In this document: one piece after another, positions 11,201-22,575 of the stretch
Position numbering within the stretch: position 1 is the stretch's first letter
How the letters are laid out: every line of letters begins with the position of its first letter
Assembly (NCBI GenBank): GCA_016630905.1
Contig: WBMQ01000009.1
Span: 620,001-684,000, forward strand
Reading direction: 5' to 3'
Length of the DNA: 64,000 nucleotides
DNA from: Capillidium heterosporum
Taxonomy: Eukaryota > Entomophthoromycota > Entomophthoromycetes > Entomophthorales > Capillidiaceae
The notes under the pieces: generated by a model
The model's input: the letters and a program-made list of their open reading frames with translations, nothing else
Told to the model about the DNA's origin: nothing
The model's database searches: none
Translations under genes and position numbers: made by a program

Positions 11201-14008
11201 CTAGACATAACTATTGGCATTGATGAACTAGGATGAAATGCTTGCACCAGAAGTTTTGAACCACAAAGATAACGGAGAAGAAGCGGACAACAACTCTGTT
11301 ATCTCCGCTGCCAGCGAAACTATATTTTTTGGACAAAGTGTTTTACCTACGGAAACCAACGTTTCAGTGCCGAGGCTTGAATTTACCGATCTGTTATTTA
11401 GGGCATTTGGAATACATTCTGAGAACGCAGGTCTTAAGTTTACTGAAATTTTCAGCATGGTTGACGCTATCGTAAGCTCCTATACTGGTCGGATTTTAGA
11501 ACTGCTGTCAGTGGATTCAAACGACGATGATGATGAGCTTGAAACATCTTTCCCTACAGCAGTTTGTAAAAGATCAGCAAGCTGCCCCTAGCATTCCCAA
11601 CAAACATATAGCTTTAAACGATCAAGACACAGATGTCGTATATAATACTATTATACTACACTGTTTCACAATGAAGTACCTTGATCTTATCAGTAAGTAT
11701 ATATAACCATTTCATTACTAACCTATTTGCAGTTCCCGAGCCTAAAGCTAATGCTGTTTTACGAGAGGAAAAATCTAGTGCTTTTGTCAATTCTCAGCCA
11801 ATCTTCCAAACCTCTGAAACCGATGCTAAGTTGAAGAAGAAGCTACTGGAAATCTACGAACCGGAGGTGCCTTCGACAAAAGATATCTTTGAACGCAAAC
11901 TATCAGTTATAGAAGAATTCACTTTGTTACCCATTGTGCCTTCTCAGGTTGGAATCCCCTCTTTCCATAATGAGCAAGCACCAGTACAAAATGGAGTAGA
12001 TGAACTCACGGATGTTAACCCTTGTCAAGTGCTTGAAAAACACATTCCGTCTCCGACTGAAAATACAAGCTTATCACCTAACTGCTTAGGTGAAATAGCA
12101 ACTGATGTACCTACAATCGTGAATACTCATCAAGAATGCAGTTATGCAACCCTACCATTGAATGAGAACTCAAACTTGCCTTTGGAAGCTGTATATCAAG
12201 ACGAAGTTGATGAACCAACAATCGCCAATCCGTACCATGAGCTTAAGATGCAAGCCTCAACGCCAAACGATAGCTCGAATCTAGCGGTAGAGGATATAGA
12301 CCCAAATGAAATTGATGAGCCAACAATCGCCAATCCTTACCAAGAGCTTAAAACGCAGACCTCGCCATTAAACGGAACCTTTAGCTCAGCTTTAGAAGGT
12401 ATATCGCATAATGAAATCGACAAATCTACGATTGCCAATTCATATCATGAGCGCAAAGTACAGACTCCACCTCCAAGCAACAACTTTAGTTCAGTAGTAG
12501 AGAATATGGACCAAAACGAAGTCGATGAACCCACAATTGCAAATCCTTATCATGAACTTAAAGTACCAACCTCGTTATCAAGCGACAACCTGAGCTCAGT
12601 AGTAGACGACTTGGTGCAAAGTGAGAGAAGGCCTAACCCTCTGGGTTTTAGATCGCATTCTCAGCCTTTATACAACGCCTACTCAGAAAACTGCGAAAGT
12701 TCGAACGACAGTTATAAGTTGCCGACTTTTATCTTGGATGCAGTTAAGAGTAATAGCGAATCCGATGGCTATGTCGTAGATAGGACTCCAGGATCGAATA
12801 ATGACCAACCAAGTATTCACGCCTCTATCAGAGCTCAAGGATATAGCTCGAATGGAATCGCTCAATCATCCAACTATCCAACTGAAACCTTGAGAGACAA
12901 CACGTCTGGCATTCACCACTCTCATGGAAATATGGGACTTGCTAACTCTCCAAAAGCTCATACTTTCCTCACTGATAAGTATTCAAGCATTAGCAGCAGC
13001 CCAGTTTCTCACATATTCCCCGACACTTCTAACCTCCCACAAAGTAGTATCGTACCTAATGACTTCAAGACATGAAACTTTCCCTAAGCACTTCGACAAT
13101 AAGGTCTGTGCTCAGTACAACGAAATAGGAAATCAACCTACCAACAACCAAAATCACTCGGATAATTCTCGACATTTGTTTGCCTTATCGAAAGAAGCGA
13201 TGCATGGTACATATCATAGCAATGTTGTTTCTAAGGATAGGACCGCTGAGTTACATCCGACTTGGGATGCTCCAGCAGACACAGCTCACGATAGTAATAA
13301 CACATGGACTTCTAAGGAACCTGACTCACATCAACTTATTCAACCCGGCTTCCTCAATCAAAACATCGTATTAGAGGACAAGTGGAAGAACGTAAAGGAA
13401 TGGGAAAACCCTTGCTTAACCAATACCAGTGCAGTTATCGACAACGATTTGAGCTCAGATGGTGCATACCAGGTATTTATTAGAGCGTATTATTTATTAA
13501 TTTTAATAGATTCTTGGCAGCAATTCTTCAGAAGTAGCCAATTTAGACGAGAACAGTGAACGATCTAATACCATAGATAGCTCATCCAAGCTTGCTGGCT
13601 ATAGTGAGTACCTGAGTAACCAGCAATCAAATAGTCCAGTCAGCCCCGTACCTGATGATAAGTCTTTAGTAAGTATCGTATTTATTCCTTTCTAATATAT
13701 TTTAAAGAATGAAACCCTACCCTGTACCAATGGCGTCAAAAAGGTAATTTTGACAAGAGGCATGTACTAACTTTTAGAAGTCTACTCTAGGTAACTCTAG
13801 TATGTTGTCCACTAGTACCGACTCTCAAGAGGAAATAGTGATGGCCTTCAACACGCCTTTAGGTGTCAAGAAAATCAAATGGGTTGGGAATAAGGATCCA
13901 GTCCTATTGATCCAAAACTTCTGCGCTCGGTACGGCATTACCAACCCCAACTACCAAAAGGCGCTTATCTGTTACCTCCAAGATAAGATTACCAGCAACA
14001 AGAATTGA
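8254..14008 (+). CDS. Large acidic tandem-repeat protein, about 15 exons, function unknown
   Basis: I do not recognise this protein (about 1,700 residues). Exons that join cleanly are 8254-8371, 8417-8503, 8542-9234, 9275-9874, 9937-10011, 10063-10146, 10186-10836, 10902-11009, from 11049, 11560-11692, from 11733, to 13472, 13510-13668, 13708-13743 and 13778-14008. Most early introns are phase 1 and 37-65 nt long. Three junctions remain open: near 11234 and near 13070 the frame moves by +1 with no plausible intron, and between 11500 and 11560 either a weak intron (GTGGAT...CTACAG) or another +1 change is needed. The sequence is Ser/Asn/Glu-rich with six 35-residue repeats and an earlier 39-residue duplication. 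The last 50 residues form a compact, less biased module (KKIKWVGNKDPVLLIQNFC). There is no signal peptide or membrane segment. A scaffold role is only a guess. Confidence 0.68.
10224..10457 (+). repeat. Two-unit 117-bp (39-residue) coding duplication
   Basis: Unit 1 starts EEPFEHKQLEL at 10224 and unit 2 starts KEPFKHKEKEV at 10341, exactly 117 bp later. Divergence is high, so the duplication is old. It is separate from the 105-bp array downstream. Confidence 0.75.
11996..12625 (+). repeat. Six-unit 105-bp (35-residue) tandem coding repeat
   Basis: Units begin at 11996, 12101, 12206, 12311, 12416 and 12521, each exactly 105 bp apart. The core is V/I-D-E-P-T-I-A-N-P-Y-H-E-L-K followed by a variable Ser/Pro/Asn-rich spacer. 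Units 3, 4 and 6 are closest; 1 and 2 are degenerate (VDELTDVNPCQ, TDVPTIVNTHQ). No length variation between units means the frame is kept. Confidence 0.93.
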
Positions 14009-14551
14009 TCTATTATGCTACTGTTATAATCTGCACTTTAATTAATAAAATTTGCGTTCTGCTTGGTTTTATCTAAGTCGCTGATTTTGTATACTTTAGC
14101 TAATGCTAGAAATTTTATAGGTTATAAAATATGTGTATATGTTAAAGTAGCTTGGTTTATTACAGATGTAGCAGCCAATTCAAGAAATTCTATGCATCTA
14201 TTTGTTTTTAGGAATATTGCTGTACACTAGACGAGCCATGTAGGTTTAGCCAAAAAACTGAATGAGTAGTTTACTCAGCTCGGGCACCACACATGTTCAG
14301 ATGTAGCGAAGTTTTCATTATAAAATTCAACCATATTTAGTACTTTAAATAAACACGGACCTCCAATAAACAATCAAAACCTAAACAAAAACTCAACCAA
14401 TAACAATGCTCAGCTACAAACGTTTGATCATTATAGAATGCATGGCGAATCAGATGAAGTTCCACCCGACTTTCAATGGATTCAGGTATATAAAGCCACC
14501 GTTCAATCATTTTGAAGTTTACTACCACTAAACAACCTTCAATTCCAACAA
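14009..14551. other. Intergenic region, 543 bp
   Basis: AT-rich, containing the repeat-gene 3' end and the HAP5 promoter. No supported gene. Confidence 0.5.
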
Positions 14552-15142
14552 ATGGATAACACAGGAGCCAATTACGTTTCCAAAGGCCACACCTTACAAT
14601 ATCTTTTACAACAATTTTGGGGGCACGAGTATGAGGCTGCTCACTATTGCGACCTGGACCCCAAGGCCCAGCCTCTACCTTTGGCACGTATCAAAAAGGT
14701 TATGAAGTCGGATAGAGAAGTCAAAATGATAAGTTCGGAAGCCCCCATCCTCTTTGCCAAAGCATGCGAAATTTTCATCAGTGAAATTACCATTAGAGCT
14801 TGGCAGCACGCTGAAGAGAATAGGAGACGGACCTTACAGCGTACTGATGTAGCAGCTGCCTTGGCCCGCTCCGACCAGTTTGACTTTTTGATCGATTTAT
14901 TACCTAGGGATGACTTTGGCCGTACCGAAGCTCACCATACCGCCCACCAATCGAATACTAAGGCCCAGCAACCTAGTGGTAAAGGCGCTCAGGAATTCTC
15001 CAAGCAGAATGCCGTAGCGCCAGAAGGTTTCCCCGCCTCTAACTTAGTTACTCCTAATGCTATCGACGCACCAGTTGCTAGTAGTAACCCAATTGAGGTA
15101 CAGGTAGGTGCCGTCCAAGAGCCTGCTAAGCATTCGCCTTAA
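14552..15142 (+). CDS. HAP5: HAP5/NF-YC subunit of the CCAAT-binding factor
   Basis: This is a histone-fold transcription factor subunit that pairs with HAP3/NF-YB and then HAP2/NF-YA to bind CCAAT boxes in the nucleus. It is a single exon of 196 residues. Residues about 41-125 carry the canonical NF-YC core: [32 protein letters not shown], and [20 protein letters not shown], followed by [12 protein letters not shown]. Family identity is clear. The N-terminus has a short QYLLQQFW segment as in fungal Hap5. The C-terminal 70 residues are Ala/Gln/Pro-rich and may serve in activation. No intron is needed. The start is the first ATG in frame. Confidence 0.96.
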   Translation: MDNTGANYVSKGHTLQYLLQQFWGHEYEAAHYCDLDPKAQPLPLARIKKVMKSDREVKMISSEAPILFAKACEIFISEITIRAWQHAEENRRRTLQRTDVAAALARSDQFDFLIDLLPRDDFGRTEAHHTAHQSNTKAQQPSGKGAQEFSKQNAVAPEGFPASNLVTPNAIDAPVASSNPIEVQVGAVQEPAKHSP

Positions 15143-15821
15143 TACATTTGTTGTCAAGGTATTGGTAAGAAGTGTTATTAAATTTTTCCCCAATATTTTC
15201 CTTAAATTTGTGCTTTAAAGTTATTTAGGCTCCTATATGTCCAGTCATTTTTATAAAATACTTTAAATATAACCTTTGTTTTATTGACTTTTTTGATCTC
15301 CATACTACTGTAGAATTCCTCAATTGTATATTTTAATAGTATGTAACGGAATGCTAAGGTAAGCTGTATGTATCCGGGATACTTCAACAACCGAGTGATT
15401 CTTTATAAGCACAGCTTTCAATATATTTTTATCTATAAATTTTGTATCGTCTGCATTGAATTTAAAGCTAGTATTTCTCTTCTCCTTTGAATACTATAAA
15501 ATGAAGCTTTTAAACCTTTTTAAAACGTTTACCACATGATCCTACATCAACTATTTTTCATTTGGATAAATATGCTTATTAAGCCTTAGTACTATAGTCC
15601 ATTTACAGGCTTTTCAAAGCATAGTTAATTGAGAAGGAACATATTGTTAGATATAAGTATATTACTTTGGCTAATATATGGAATACTATGCAAATAATAA
15701 GAACATTCCCGCTCTAAAAACACGTTTTCATCCCTTCCAAAAAGCTGAATTCAATTTTTCTCAAGTTGCTTCTTGAACTGAGTTCTGAAAGTAAATCCAA
15801 GTGAAAACACTTCAACAATTT
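15143..15821. other. Intergenic region, 679 bp
   Basis: Strongly AT-rich and without a convincing frame. It contains the HAP5 3' end and the cyclin promoter. Confidence 0.5.
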
Positions 15822-16960
15822 ATGGGAGAAGCGGGAGTAAAAAAGAGATGGACAGCAAGCCAGATAAAGAAATGGAAGGCTAAAGGAGGTAAAGAACAAT
15901 TTAACACTGTACCACAGGAAGTAAGCCAAGTTTTTATTTACCAACTTAAAATTTAAAAGGTCTCCGACCCGCTATCCAAATATCGCAGCTTTTTAAAGGA
16001 GTTGAAGATGAGTCCAAATGGAGCCCCAGAACGAGTCCAAGTTCCACCTTCCCTCATCGGTACTGTTTAAAAATTGACTCGCGTTAATAGTTGTAGGTAT
16101 GACCGCTAAAGCTGGTAACTTCCGTCATATCCGACACCACCTTTCCTCAAATTTACACAAGCAACAGCTCTGAAGCTACCAACTTAAAACCAATAAAAAA
16201 TAATCAAGATGAAGATATCGCTACTATCAAGCAGATCCTAAGGAACACACAAATTTCCTGTACCACCCTCATAATGGCAATGTGCTTCATCGAACGATTC
16301 AAAGAAGCCAAGATCCAGTGGGGCAACAAACTTTTACACCTCAGTGACGGTGCTCGTAGGAACTTGGATATCTCAAGAGATTGGACTATAGTCGAGTTAT
16401 TTTTAGCTAGTGTAATAGTTGCCGATAAGTACCTCTACGACGCCACCTACGCCAACGCCCAGTGGTCCCTCTTTACTTACAACCGATACTCCATTGAACA
16501 TATTAACCGCTTGGAACGAAGCTTTTTGCAGCACATACAGTACAAGTTGATCATCAGCTCTGATGCCTACCGTGACTTTGTTACCTACCTCGACTACAAG
16601 TTAGCTTTGGCTCAATTATCCCAAGGTGATAAAGAACGTATGGGTAATATGAGCTACCCTGACCTGACGCGACTTACCCAGACGCTATCTCCCAACTATC
16701 TCGACAAGTTACGTATAACGTTACCCCCTGTTCAAGCTTTGAAACTTATAGGGAAGATAGGTATCTTCCTCATATCTACATACATTGTTGTGGTACTGCT
16801 GTTCAACTTTCTGTATTGCTCAGCATACAGTATCGTATCCAGTAGTTCGACTCCATCTTCAACTCTAAATCGAGTTGACACGTTTAAGAAGCCACCCGTC
16901 AAAACCATGCTGTTCTTTAATGGACGATGTCCAGCTCCCAAACCACCGATACTACGTTAG
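15822..16960 (+). CDS. Cyclin-fold protein with C-terminal membrane segment (CNPPD1/Pho80-like)
   Basis: Exon 1 is 15822-15920; exon 2 begins at 15960 after a 39-nt intron. The cyclin core is in the last exon: ILRNTQISCTTLIMAMCFIE, then ELFLASVIVADKYLYDATYA, then INRLERSFLQHIQYKLIIS. This is the Pho80/PCL/CNPPD1 pattern rather than a cell-cycle B-type cyclin. A hydrophobic stretch (LIGKIGIFLISTYIVVVLLF) near the C-terminus should span a membrane, as in CNPPD1. The joint around 16060-16112 is uncertain: a GTACTG...TTGTAG intron (16060-16096) leaves a +1 frame change near 16103; a GTTTAA...AAAG intron (16065-16111) would keep the frame but has a poor donor. The N-terminus is basic (KKRWTASQIKKWKAK). 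Confidence 0.72.
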
Positions 16961-17957
16961 GTAAAGCTATTGCTCTGTCGCAGTGAGTTTTAGCTTATGT
17001 AGCTCTAACTGGCAACTTATTTAACTCGCTTCGATCTTTCATTGGAAATCTAGATGCATCCTTTCTTTATCTTTATCTTATAATTTGCAACTAATTTGCA
17101 CATCAACTTTAATACAATTTATGTCACTTCATAAATCTTATCTTTTATCATATGTACCTTTTTACCACATTCTATTCGATATTCAAAATACCAAGGCTAA
17201 CTCTTTGGATTGTGGAACCTTCAATAGAAGATTGGGTAAAGTAGTCAAATAATAGAACTATACGAGAGATATATTTATAAGTTAAAAGATACATATAAAT
17301 GAGCTTATTAACAGGAAGATATTAATACTCGATAGAAATCATAAATGGAATCTCTACGACTTTATGGTCATTTTTATAGCCTTTAATTCTTATAAAGGTA
17401 TTCAACTTTTCATTTACTATCTAGTGTTGATAGATATACCTACTAACTTTCCCTAGGAAACCATGCAAGACAGCTACCTAAAATACAAAATATTTTAAAT
17501 TTTATTACAAACTTTACTTGGGAATCATTCATTTATTAAGCAAATAACCTATTGTTAATAAACATCCCAAGTGCTATTAAATAGATAAGGTATTTGTAAA
17601 AGTATGTACAGATAAAGACTTTAAAAACATAAGATATCAGATCTATGGGCACCCACAGAATATGTTAATTTTACTAAAAAACATGAAAATAAAGATTAGA
17701 TATTTATTCTCATGACAACTTTAGGTTGCATGGAATTGGGATGTAAATAATACAAAATATACCTATGAATTTAAGTTAATTTTTAAGCTACAAATATAAA
17801 TACGTTTAAATAAACGTAATAAACTTAAAAAACCCATACATTTACTTTTGATGACCAGCGACTATATTTTGCAACCTCTGTTAATCAAATTCATCGTCTA
17901 TATGAGAAGCTCTTCCAATTATGACTAGAGTACTCAATCCTATTCCAAAAGCCTACC
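16961..17957. other. Intergenic region, 997 bp
   Basis: AT-rich sequence between two convergent genes. No supported feature beyond 3' ends. Confidence 0.5.
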
Positions 17958-18713
17958 TCAATTTTCAGAGTCGAGTATGCCCCAAACTCTATCGATCTGA
18001 TGCCTCTTTTTCCTATTGATAAGTGGGTCTTTATCCCCATTGAAAAATTCCGCCCTTTCTATTTCATGGGGTGGATTATCGATTGCCAATGTATGGACAA
18101 CCTGTTGCCCATTAACTACTTCAACTTAATATTTGAAAATTTTAAAAAGGTTACCTAATTGAAGCTTGGACTTGGTATCGATTTCCAAGATACTTGCACC
18201 TAAACCTCGGTAAACCAGTAATTTAGACCTAAGAAATGTAGGTCAAAGATTGGATATGTTAAAGTAACAAATTTATCTTACAGCATAGGATTGGTAGGTA
18301 AAGTCTCATCATTTAACCACCGTTTGTTATAGCTGGTTTTACTAAGTTTTAACTCTTCGTGTACTTGGTTAAGTTGTTCGTTCTGTTTGAGTCCAGTGTC
18401 GTACTGAGCCTCCAAATTGGTAAGGGTAGTTTCCAGCTCCACTACTTTATTTTCTTTGGCCAAAGCCTCTAGTTTTTCACTAAATAGCTTCATTTCATTT
18501 TGTATTAGTTTGGTCTTTTTGCGTTTCTCTAAATTTTTGGTTAAATAGATAGTAATTAAAGAATTTACTTTGAAGTTCCTGGTCACTATGGTTCAAAGTT
18601 ATCTTTTCGGTGTTTATGGATTGCTTTATCACTCGTATAGAGGATATGTACAGTTTGATGTTGGTATCGGCATCTAAGTCGACTCTCTTGGTTGAATTTT
18701 TATTGGCTTCCAT
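17958..18713 (-). CDS. SPC24: Spc24-like kinetochore protein (Ndc80 complex), four exons
   Basis: Spc24 pairs with Spc25 and ties the Ndc80 complex to the inner kinetochore. Exons 18713-18569, 18528-18282, 18228-18155 and 18115-17958 give 207 residues, with introns of 40, 53 and 39 nt. Residues about 50-120 form a heptad-rich coiled coil (LEALAKENKVVELETTLTNL). The globular C-terminal domain then opens with NPMLSKLLVYRGLGASILE, which matches the hallmark of fungal Spc24 where N-P-x-x-L-K-L-x-x-Y-R-x-L-G begins the domain. Length and domain order fit. The last 50 residues are divergent. Only the spliced product shows the similarity, since the third exon is 74 nt. Confidence 0.74.
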
Positions 18714-19556
18714 TTCGTGATTAGGAATTGAAACTGAGATGATGGTGTAAATTGTTGTTGGATTCCTTTGTAGAAATGGTGCTTCTCATTTGTTAAATGG
18801 ATGCAGATTTCTAGATGAAATTTGCATCTGACAAATGAATCAATTGTAATGTAAAACTATAAAAATGTTTCCAATAGGTAAACTCTGACATAATTAGTCT
18901 ATTTAATTGACTTTATATCATTATGTATGTATAGAATAGAAGCAAACTTGTAGAATGCTTTATATATGTAGTTTTTGGCTACACTATATCCGATTTTAGG
19001 TCATATACCAATGCAGTTTTTTGCATCAGTTGCAAATAATACAATTATTTAACCATGATTCCAATGTGAGAATTAACGAGGGGCGGATGGCTAATTTTAG
19101 AATATTTCCACAAAGTTGGTACAGATCGATCGAATTTCAATTTGGGGGTACAAATTCCTACAAATTTTACGTTCACTTATTTCAAAAAGAGGGCTCTTTT
19201 GCAAAAGGGTGTACTAAATTCCTAAACTATAACGAAAGAAACTGGAGATCGTAGTTTTATAATTGGTTGATGCAAAGAATAATTTGATGTCATATGCGAT
19301 AATCTACCCAAATGATTGTTCAAGGAAGGTAGTTACACCTAGTAAAAATTTAAACTCCGCTACATCTACCAAAATTTACGAGCTATAGGCCTCACATAGG
19401 CAGTGCCCCCATCTGAACTAGCTGTAATCAACGGCTACTACAGCGTAGCTAGTCTATCTTATCTTAGAGATTAAGGTTTGCCAAGAAAATTTTGAAACAA
19501 AGCGATGGGAGAGGTAGAAAATAACATAACTTTAAGGCTTAATGATGTACAAAAAA
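18714..19556. other. Intergenic region, 843 bp
   Basis: Holds the SPC24-like promoter and the zinc-finger 3' end. A 77-codon frame at 19021-19254 has no recognisable content. Confidence 0.5.
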
Positions 19557-20582
19557 CTATGGATCGCGAGCAATGTGGAAATGTTGGTTATCGGAATTGT
19601 TGAGAACAGATCTCGGTGAATTCTTCTTTTGGGATTCGATGGGGGGGAGTAGTAGGCCTATATCACTCTCCTTCTGATGTACCTTGAGATGCTGCTTCAA
19701 ATGAGTACGTCGGTGGAACGCCTTGTCACAGTAAGGTGCCGTACATACAAAATACTTCTCACCATGGGTGCGCTTGTGCTCTCGCAAAGTTTTGGGGTCG
19801 TTGTAGGCCTTGTCGCATTCAGGGAAGTCGCACTTGTAAGGCCTTTGGTTGGTGTGGCTGTGCATATGCTCTGCTAATCGATCACTGGCCGTATATCGCT
19901 TGTCGCAACCAGGGTATCGGCATATGTAGGGCCTTTCGCCGGTATGTGAAAATATGTGTCTTCGTAGAGACCCTTTAGACTGGTAGATGTTGTAGCAGAG
20001 GTCGTAAGTGCAGGGGAAGTATCCAATGCCATCGATATTATTCTCCTTGCCAACTAAGACAAGGTGGTTCAAGGGGACACTGCGTCGCAGTCCACTTATG
20101 AGTTCGTGCTTTATCCTTTCCAGGATCTGGGAGCTGTCTGAATTTATGGAGGAGGCTATACTTGTCTTCTCAGAGCTGGATCTAGAGTTGGAGCTGGAGT
20201 CGGGCGAAGTGTTATTGGACTCGGAGTAGGATTGGAATAGGCGCAAAGTATTTATTATGAGCTTATCCAAGTGTCGCAAGCTCAGCTGTTCATTGGGATC
20301 TGGTTCATTAATAGTTTCGGATTCGCTACTCTTCTTGTCGATAGCCGATTCTTTGCTGTCAGAGCTCTGTTTACTGTCGTCCGATTCGATAACAGTAACA
20401 GTGGAAGAAGTTTTCATATGTTTCGGTAATGAGGCTTCTGATGAGCTTTGGAACTCGGTGGATGGGTTTGGGTAGCTAGAATACTGATCGTATTCCGACT
20501 CGTTTGATACTTCAGGTTGCCGTGAGCTGGCATCTTCGGGGCCCTTGTTTTGGTTTTCACTTGGGCTATTCAATCGCTTCAT
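19557..20582 (-). CDS. C2H2 zinc-finger transcription factor, four fingers
   Basis: Single exon, 341 residues. The first half is Ser/Glu/Asp-rich and disordered. The second half holds four consecutive C2H2 fingers of the C-x4-C-x12-H-x3-H type, at roughly residues 198-305 (FPCTYDLCYN, YICRYPGCDKRY, YKCDFPECDKAY, FVCTAPYCDKAF), joined by TGERPY- and TNQRPY-style linkers that favour sequence-specific DNA binding. The x4 spacing between cysteines resembles TFIIIA/Zap1-like fingers. The target is unknown. The promoter has a TATA box and a 12-bp palindrome just upstream. The start is the only ATG before the acidic region. Confidence 0.9.
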   Translation of the reverse strand: MKRLNSPSENQNKGPEDASSRQPEVSNESEYDQYSSYPNPSTEFQSSSEASLPKHMKTSSTVTVIESDDSKQSSDSKESAIDKKSSESETINEPDPNEQLSLRHLDKLIINTLRLFQSYSESNNTSPDSSSNSRSSSEKTSIASSINSDSSQILERIKHELISGLRRSVPLNHLVLVGKENNIDGIGYFPCTYDLCYNIYQSKGSLRRHIFSHTGERPYICRYPGCDKRYTASDRLAEHMHSHTNQRPYKCDFPECDKAYNDPKTLREHKRTHGEKYFVCTAPYCDKAFHRRTHLKQHLKVHQKESDIGLLLPPIESQKKNSPRSVLNNSDNQHFHIARDP

Positions 20583-20758
20583 TAACTATATCATCAATTA
20601 TAAATACAACTACAAATTCTATTAACCTTACATTTACTTATGCTTGTTTAGGGCCAGTTTCCTTGCATATATCTATTTGGGTTTCGCTTGTAACTTTAGA
20701 GCTTTTAGCAATTTACGATTTAATTTGAAAGTTGATCAAGAATCGACCCCAATACGAC

Positions 20759-20766
20759 TATTTATA
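20759..20766 (-). promoter_or_regulatory. TATA box of the C2H2 gene
   Basis: TATAAATA on the minus strand, 177 bp before the start codon, with no other candidate nearby. Confidence 0.5.
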
Positions 20767-20793
20767 CAAAAGTTGTAAGTTTTACAACTTTTG
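20767..20793. promoter_or_regulatory. 12-bp palindrome next to the TATA box
   Basis: Arms CAAAAGTTGTAA and TTACAACTTTTG are perfectly complementary around a 3-nt centre. It begins right after the minus-strand TATA box, where an activator or repressor dimer would sit. Function is inferred from position and symmetry only. Confidence 0.5.
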
Positions 20794-21986
20794 CAATCTT
20801 ACTTCCCAAACCTCTTTCAAATTTGGTGCTTTGGAAATGGGGTATTTGCATTTCCAATTTAGGTGACAGACTGTAGTAAAGTGTATGGAATAGGGACATT
20901 AAGCAAGGAATCTAACGCTAAATTATTTACGAACAGATGGATTGGACTTTGAGCTCCATTGGTGTGTAGCCAGCCCAAAGGCGTTAGTTATACCTATATC
21001 AGGATAGCCTATCAACAGTACTTTATTTCGATAGAATTGCTGCTACATCATCGTCTTTTTGTAAAGGGATAGCGATACCAAAATTCAAACTCAGCCTGTA
21101 TTATTTACATCCTTAAAGATATTTTGTTCTCCTTATTGCTATGTTTCGATAAAAAGCCTTGATCCGAATACTTGGATACAATACTCCACAACTATTTAAA
21201 CCTATAACATTCAATATAGTTGCCGGTTTGTAAGTAAATTCGCAGACGATAATACATTTGAACGGCTCTAAGGTTAGTATATATAATAATCATCACCATT
21301 TAAACGAACATATCATTTTAATTATAACTCCTAAATATAAGCTTTTGAATTGGATGATGCTAGCACATTAGCAAAAACTTAATCTTAGGATTACTAGAGT
21401 AAACATTATAAAATGAGCTACAGTAAACAATACTATCATTTTATTAGGATAAAGAATACTAGTACTGCTTCTCTTATATGATAAGATTTCTTTAGAATGA
21501 AATTGCATTACATAAGAGAAGCATATGTACATTCTTTGCAATAGCTATATGAAATACACCAACTTTCCCAATAGATAGCTGAGAATAACTATTAATAAGA
21601 CTATAAATGAATTTATAAAAATATTTGTTTAGAAGTATACTGCAAACTTAAACTATATTAGAAGCCAAGATAAAGTGCTATTCAATAATATTTTATATAC
21701 AAAAAAGCTACCATATCATTGATAAATTCCATTTCAAAAACTAAATTAGAAACTTATTGAAGTAATGAAATTCAAATTGTATACAATTTTACAAAATAAA
21801 AATATGAATTGCAACATCAGTCCTATCCAAAATCAAAAAAATAAAATTAATTTACTTATGGAAAAACTGAAGCCGCTTGTTGGTAACAACTATTCTAAAG
21901 CGTTAATGATAAATTCTAATTAGAATTTAAATTACTACTTACTTTATATTAGTTTCGTTAATTTTACATACGTTTATTTTGTTAAA

Positions 21987-22575
21987 TTAAGCAACCAATA
22001 CGACGGCACCACCCTTCTCCTTGATCTTGTCTTCGGCACGGCGGGAAATTAATCTAGTCTTGACGATGATGGGCTGTTCAGGGAGACGGCCTTTACCCAA
22101 AACTTTTCCGTAACCCTTTAATTTTAAATCAATAAAAATTTAAAAATCTAAAAATTACGTGCTGAGAGACATCAATAACAGGGGCAATCTCTTTACCAGC
22201 AACTTCCTTGCGGACCTCTTCGGGCAACAAGGTCAACAACTTTTCAATGTTGACGGTGGGGCAGTGGTACTGGTTCTTGGTCAAGTGGAAACGACGCATA
22301 CCGACCTTACCGAAGTAACCGGGATGGTACTTGTCCATGTTGATACGGTGGTGATGCTGACCACCAGCCAGACCACGACCACCAGGATGCTTACGGTGCT
22401 TACCTACACGACCGTGACCGGCTGAGACGTGACCACGCTTCTTGCGATTCTTGTGAAGACGAGTAGGCTGAAAAAAACTTGCTGTTAATCACTAATTCTG
22501 ACAATTTGTTGAATGCATCCATTTAAATTTTGAAATCTAATCTAGTGCAATGTTGTATGTTCAATATATTACCAT
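21987..22575 (-). CDS. RPL28: 60S ribosomal protein uL15 (Rpl28/L27a), three exons
   Basis: Exon 1 is only the start codon (22575-22573), followed by a 105-nt intron with a clean GTAATA donor and TTTTTTTCAG acceptor; exons 2 and 3 are 22467-22159 and 22115-21987, with a 43-nt second intron. The product is 146 residues. It begins [18 protein letters not shown], then [20 protein letters not shown] and [18 protein letters not shown], all diagnostic of eukaryotic uL15. The C-terminus ends [12 protein letters not shown]. An intron directly after the ATG is a familiar arrangement for ribosomal protein genes. Confidence 0.97.

Larger units (their letters stand above)
20583..21986. other. Intergenic region, 1.4 kb
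   Basis: Contains the zinc-finger promoter on the left and long A/T-rich sequence toward the uL15 3' end. No supported gene. Confidence 0.5.

Noticed and set aside
11470-11559. A 90-nt intron from the GTAAGC donor at about 11471
   Set aside because: It would remove coding-like acidic sequence and is longer than the neighbouring introns; a shorter intron or a +1 change fits at least as well.
12978-13069. Intron bridging the frame break near 13070 (GTATTC to TTCAAG)
   Set aside because: Phase works, but it would be about 90 nt with a weak acceptor and would delete coding-like Ser/Pro-rich sequence. Kept only as a possibility.
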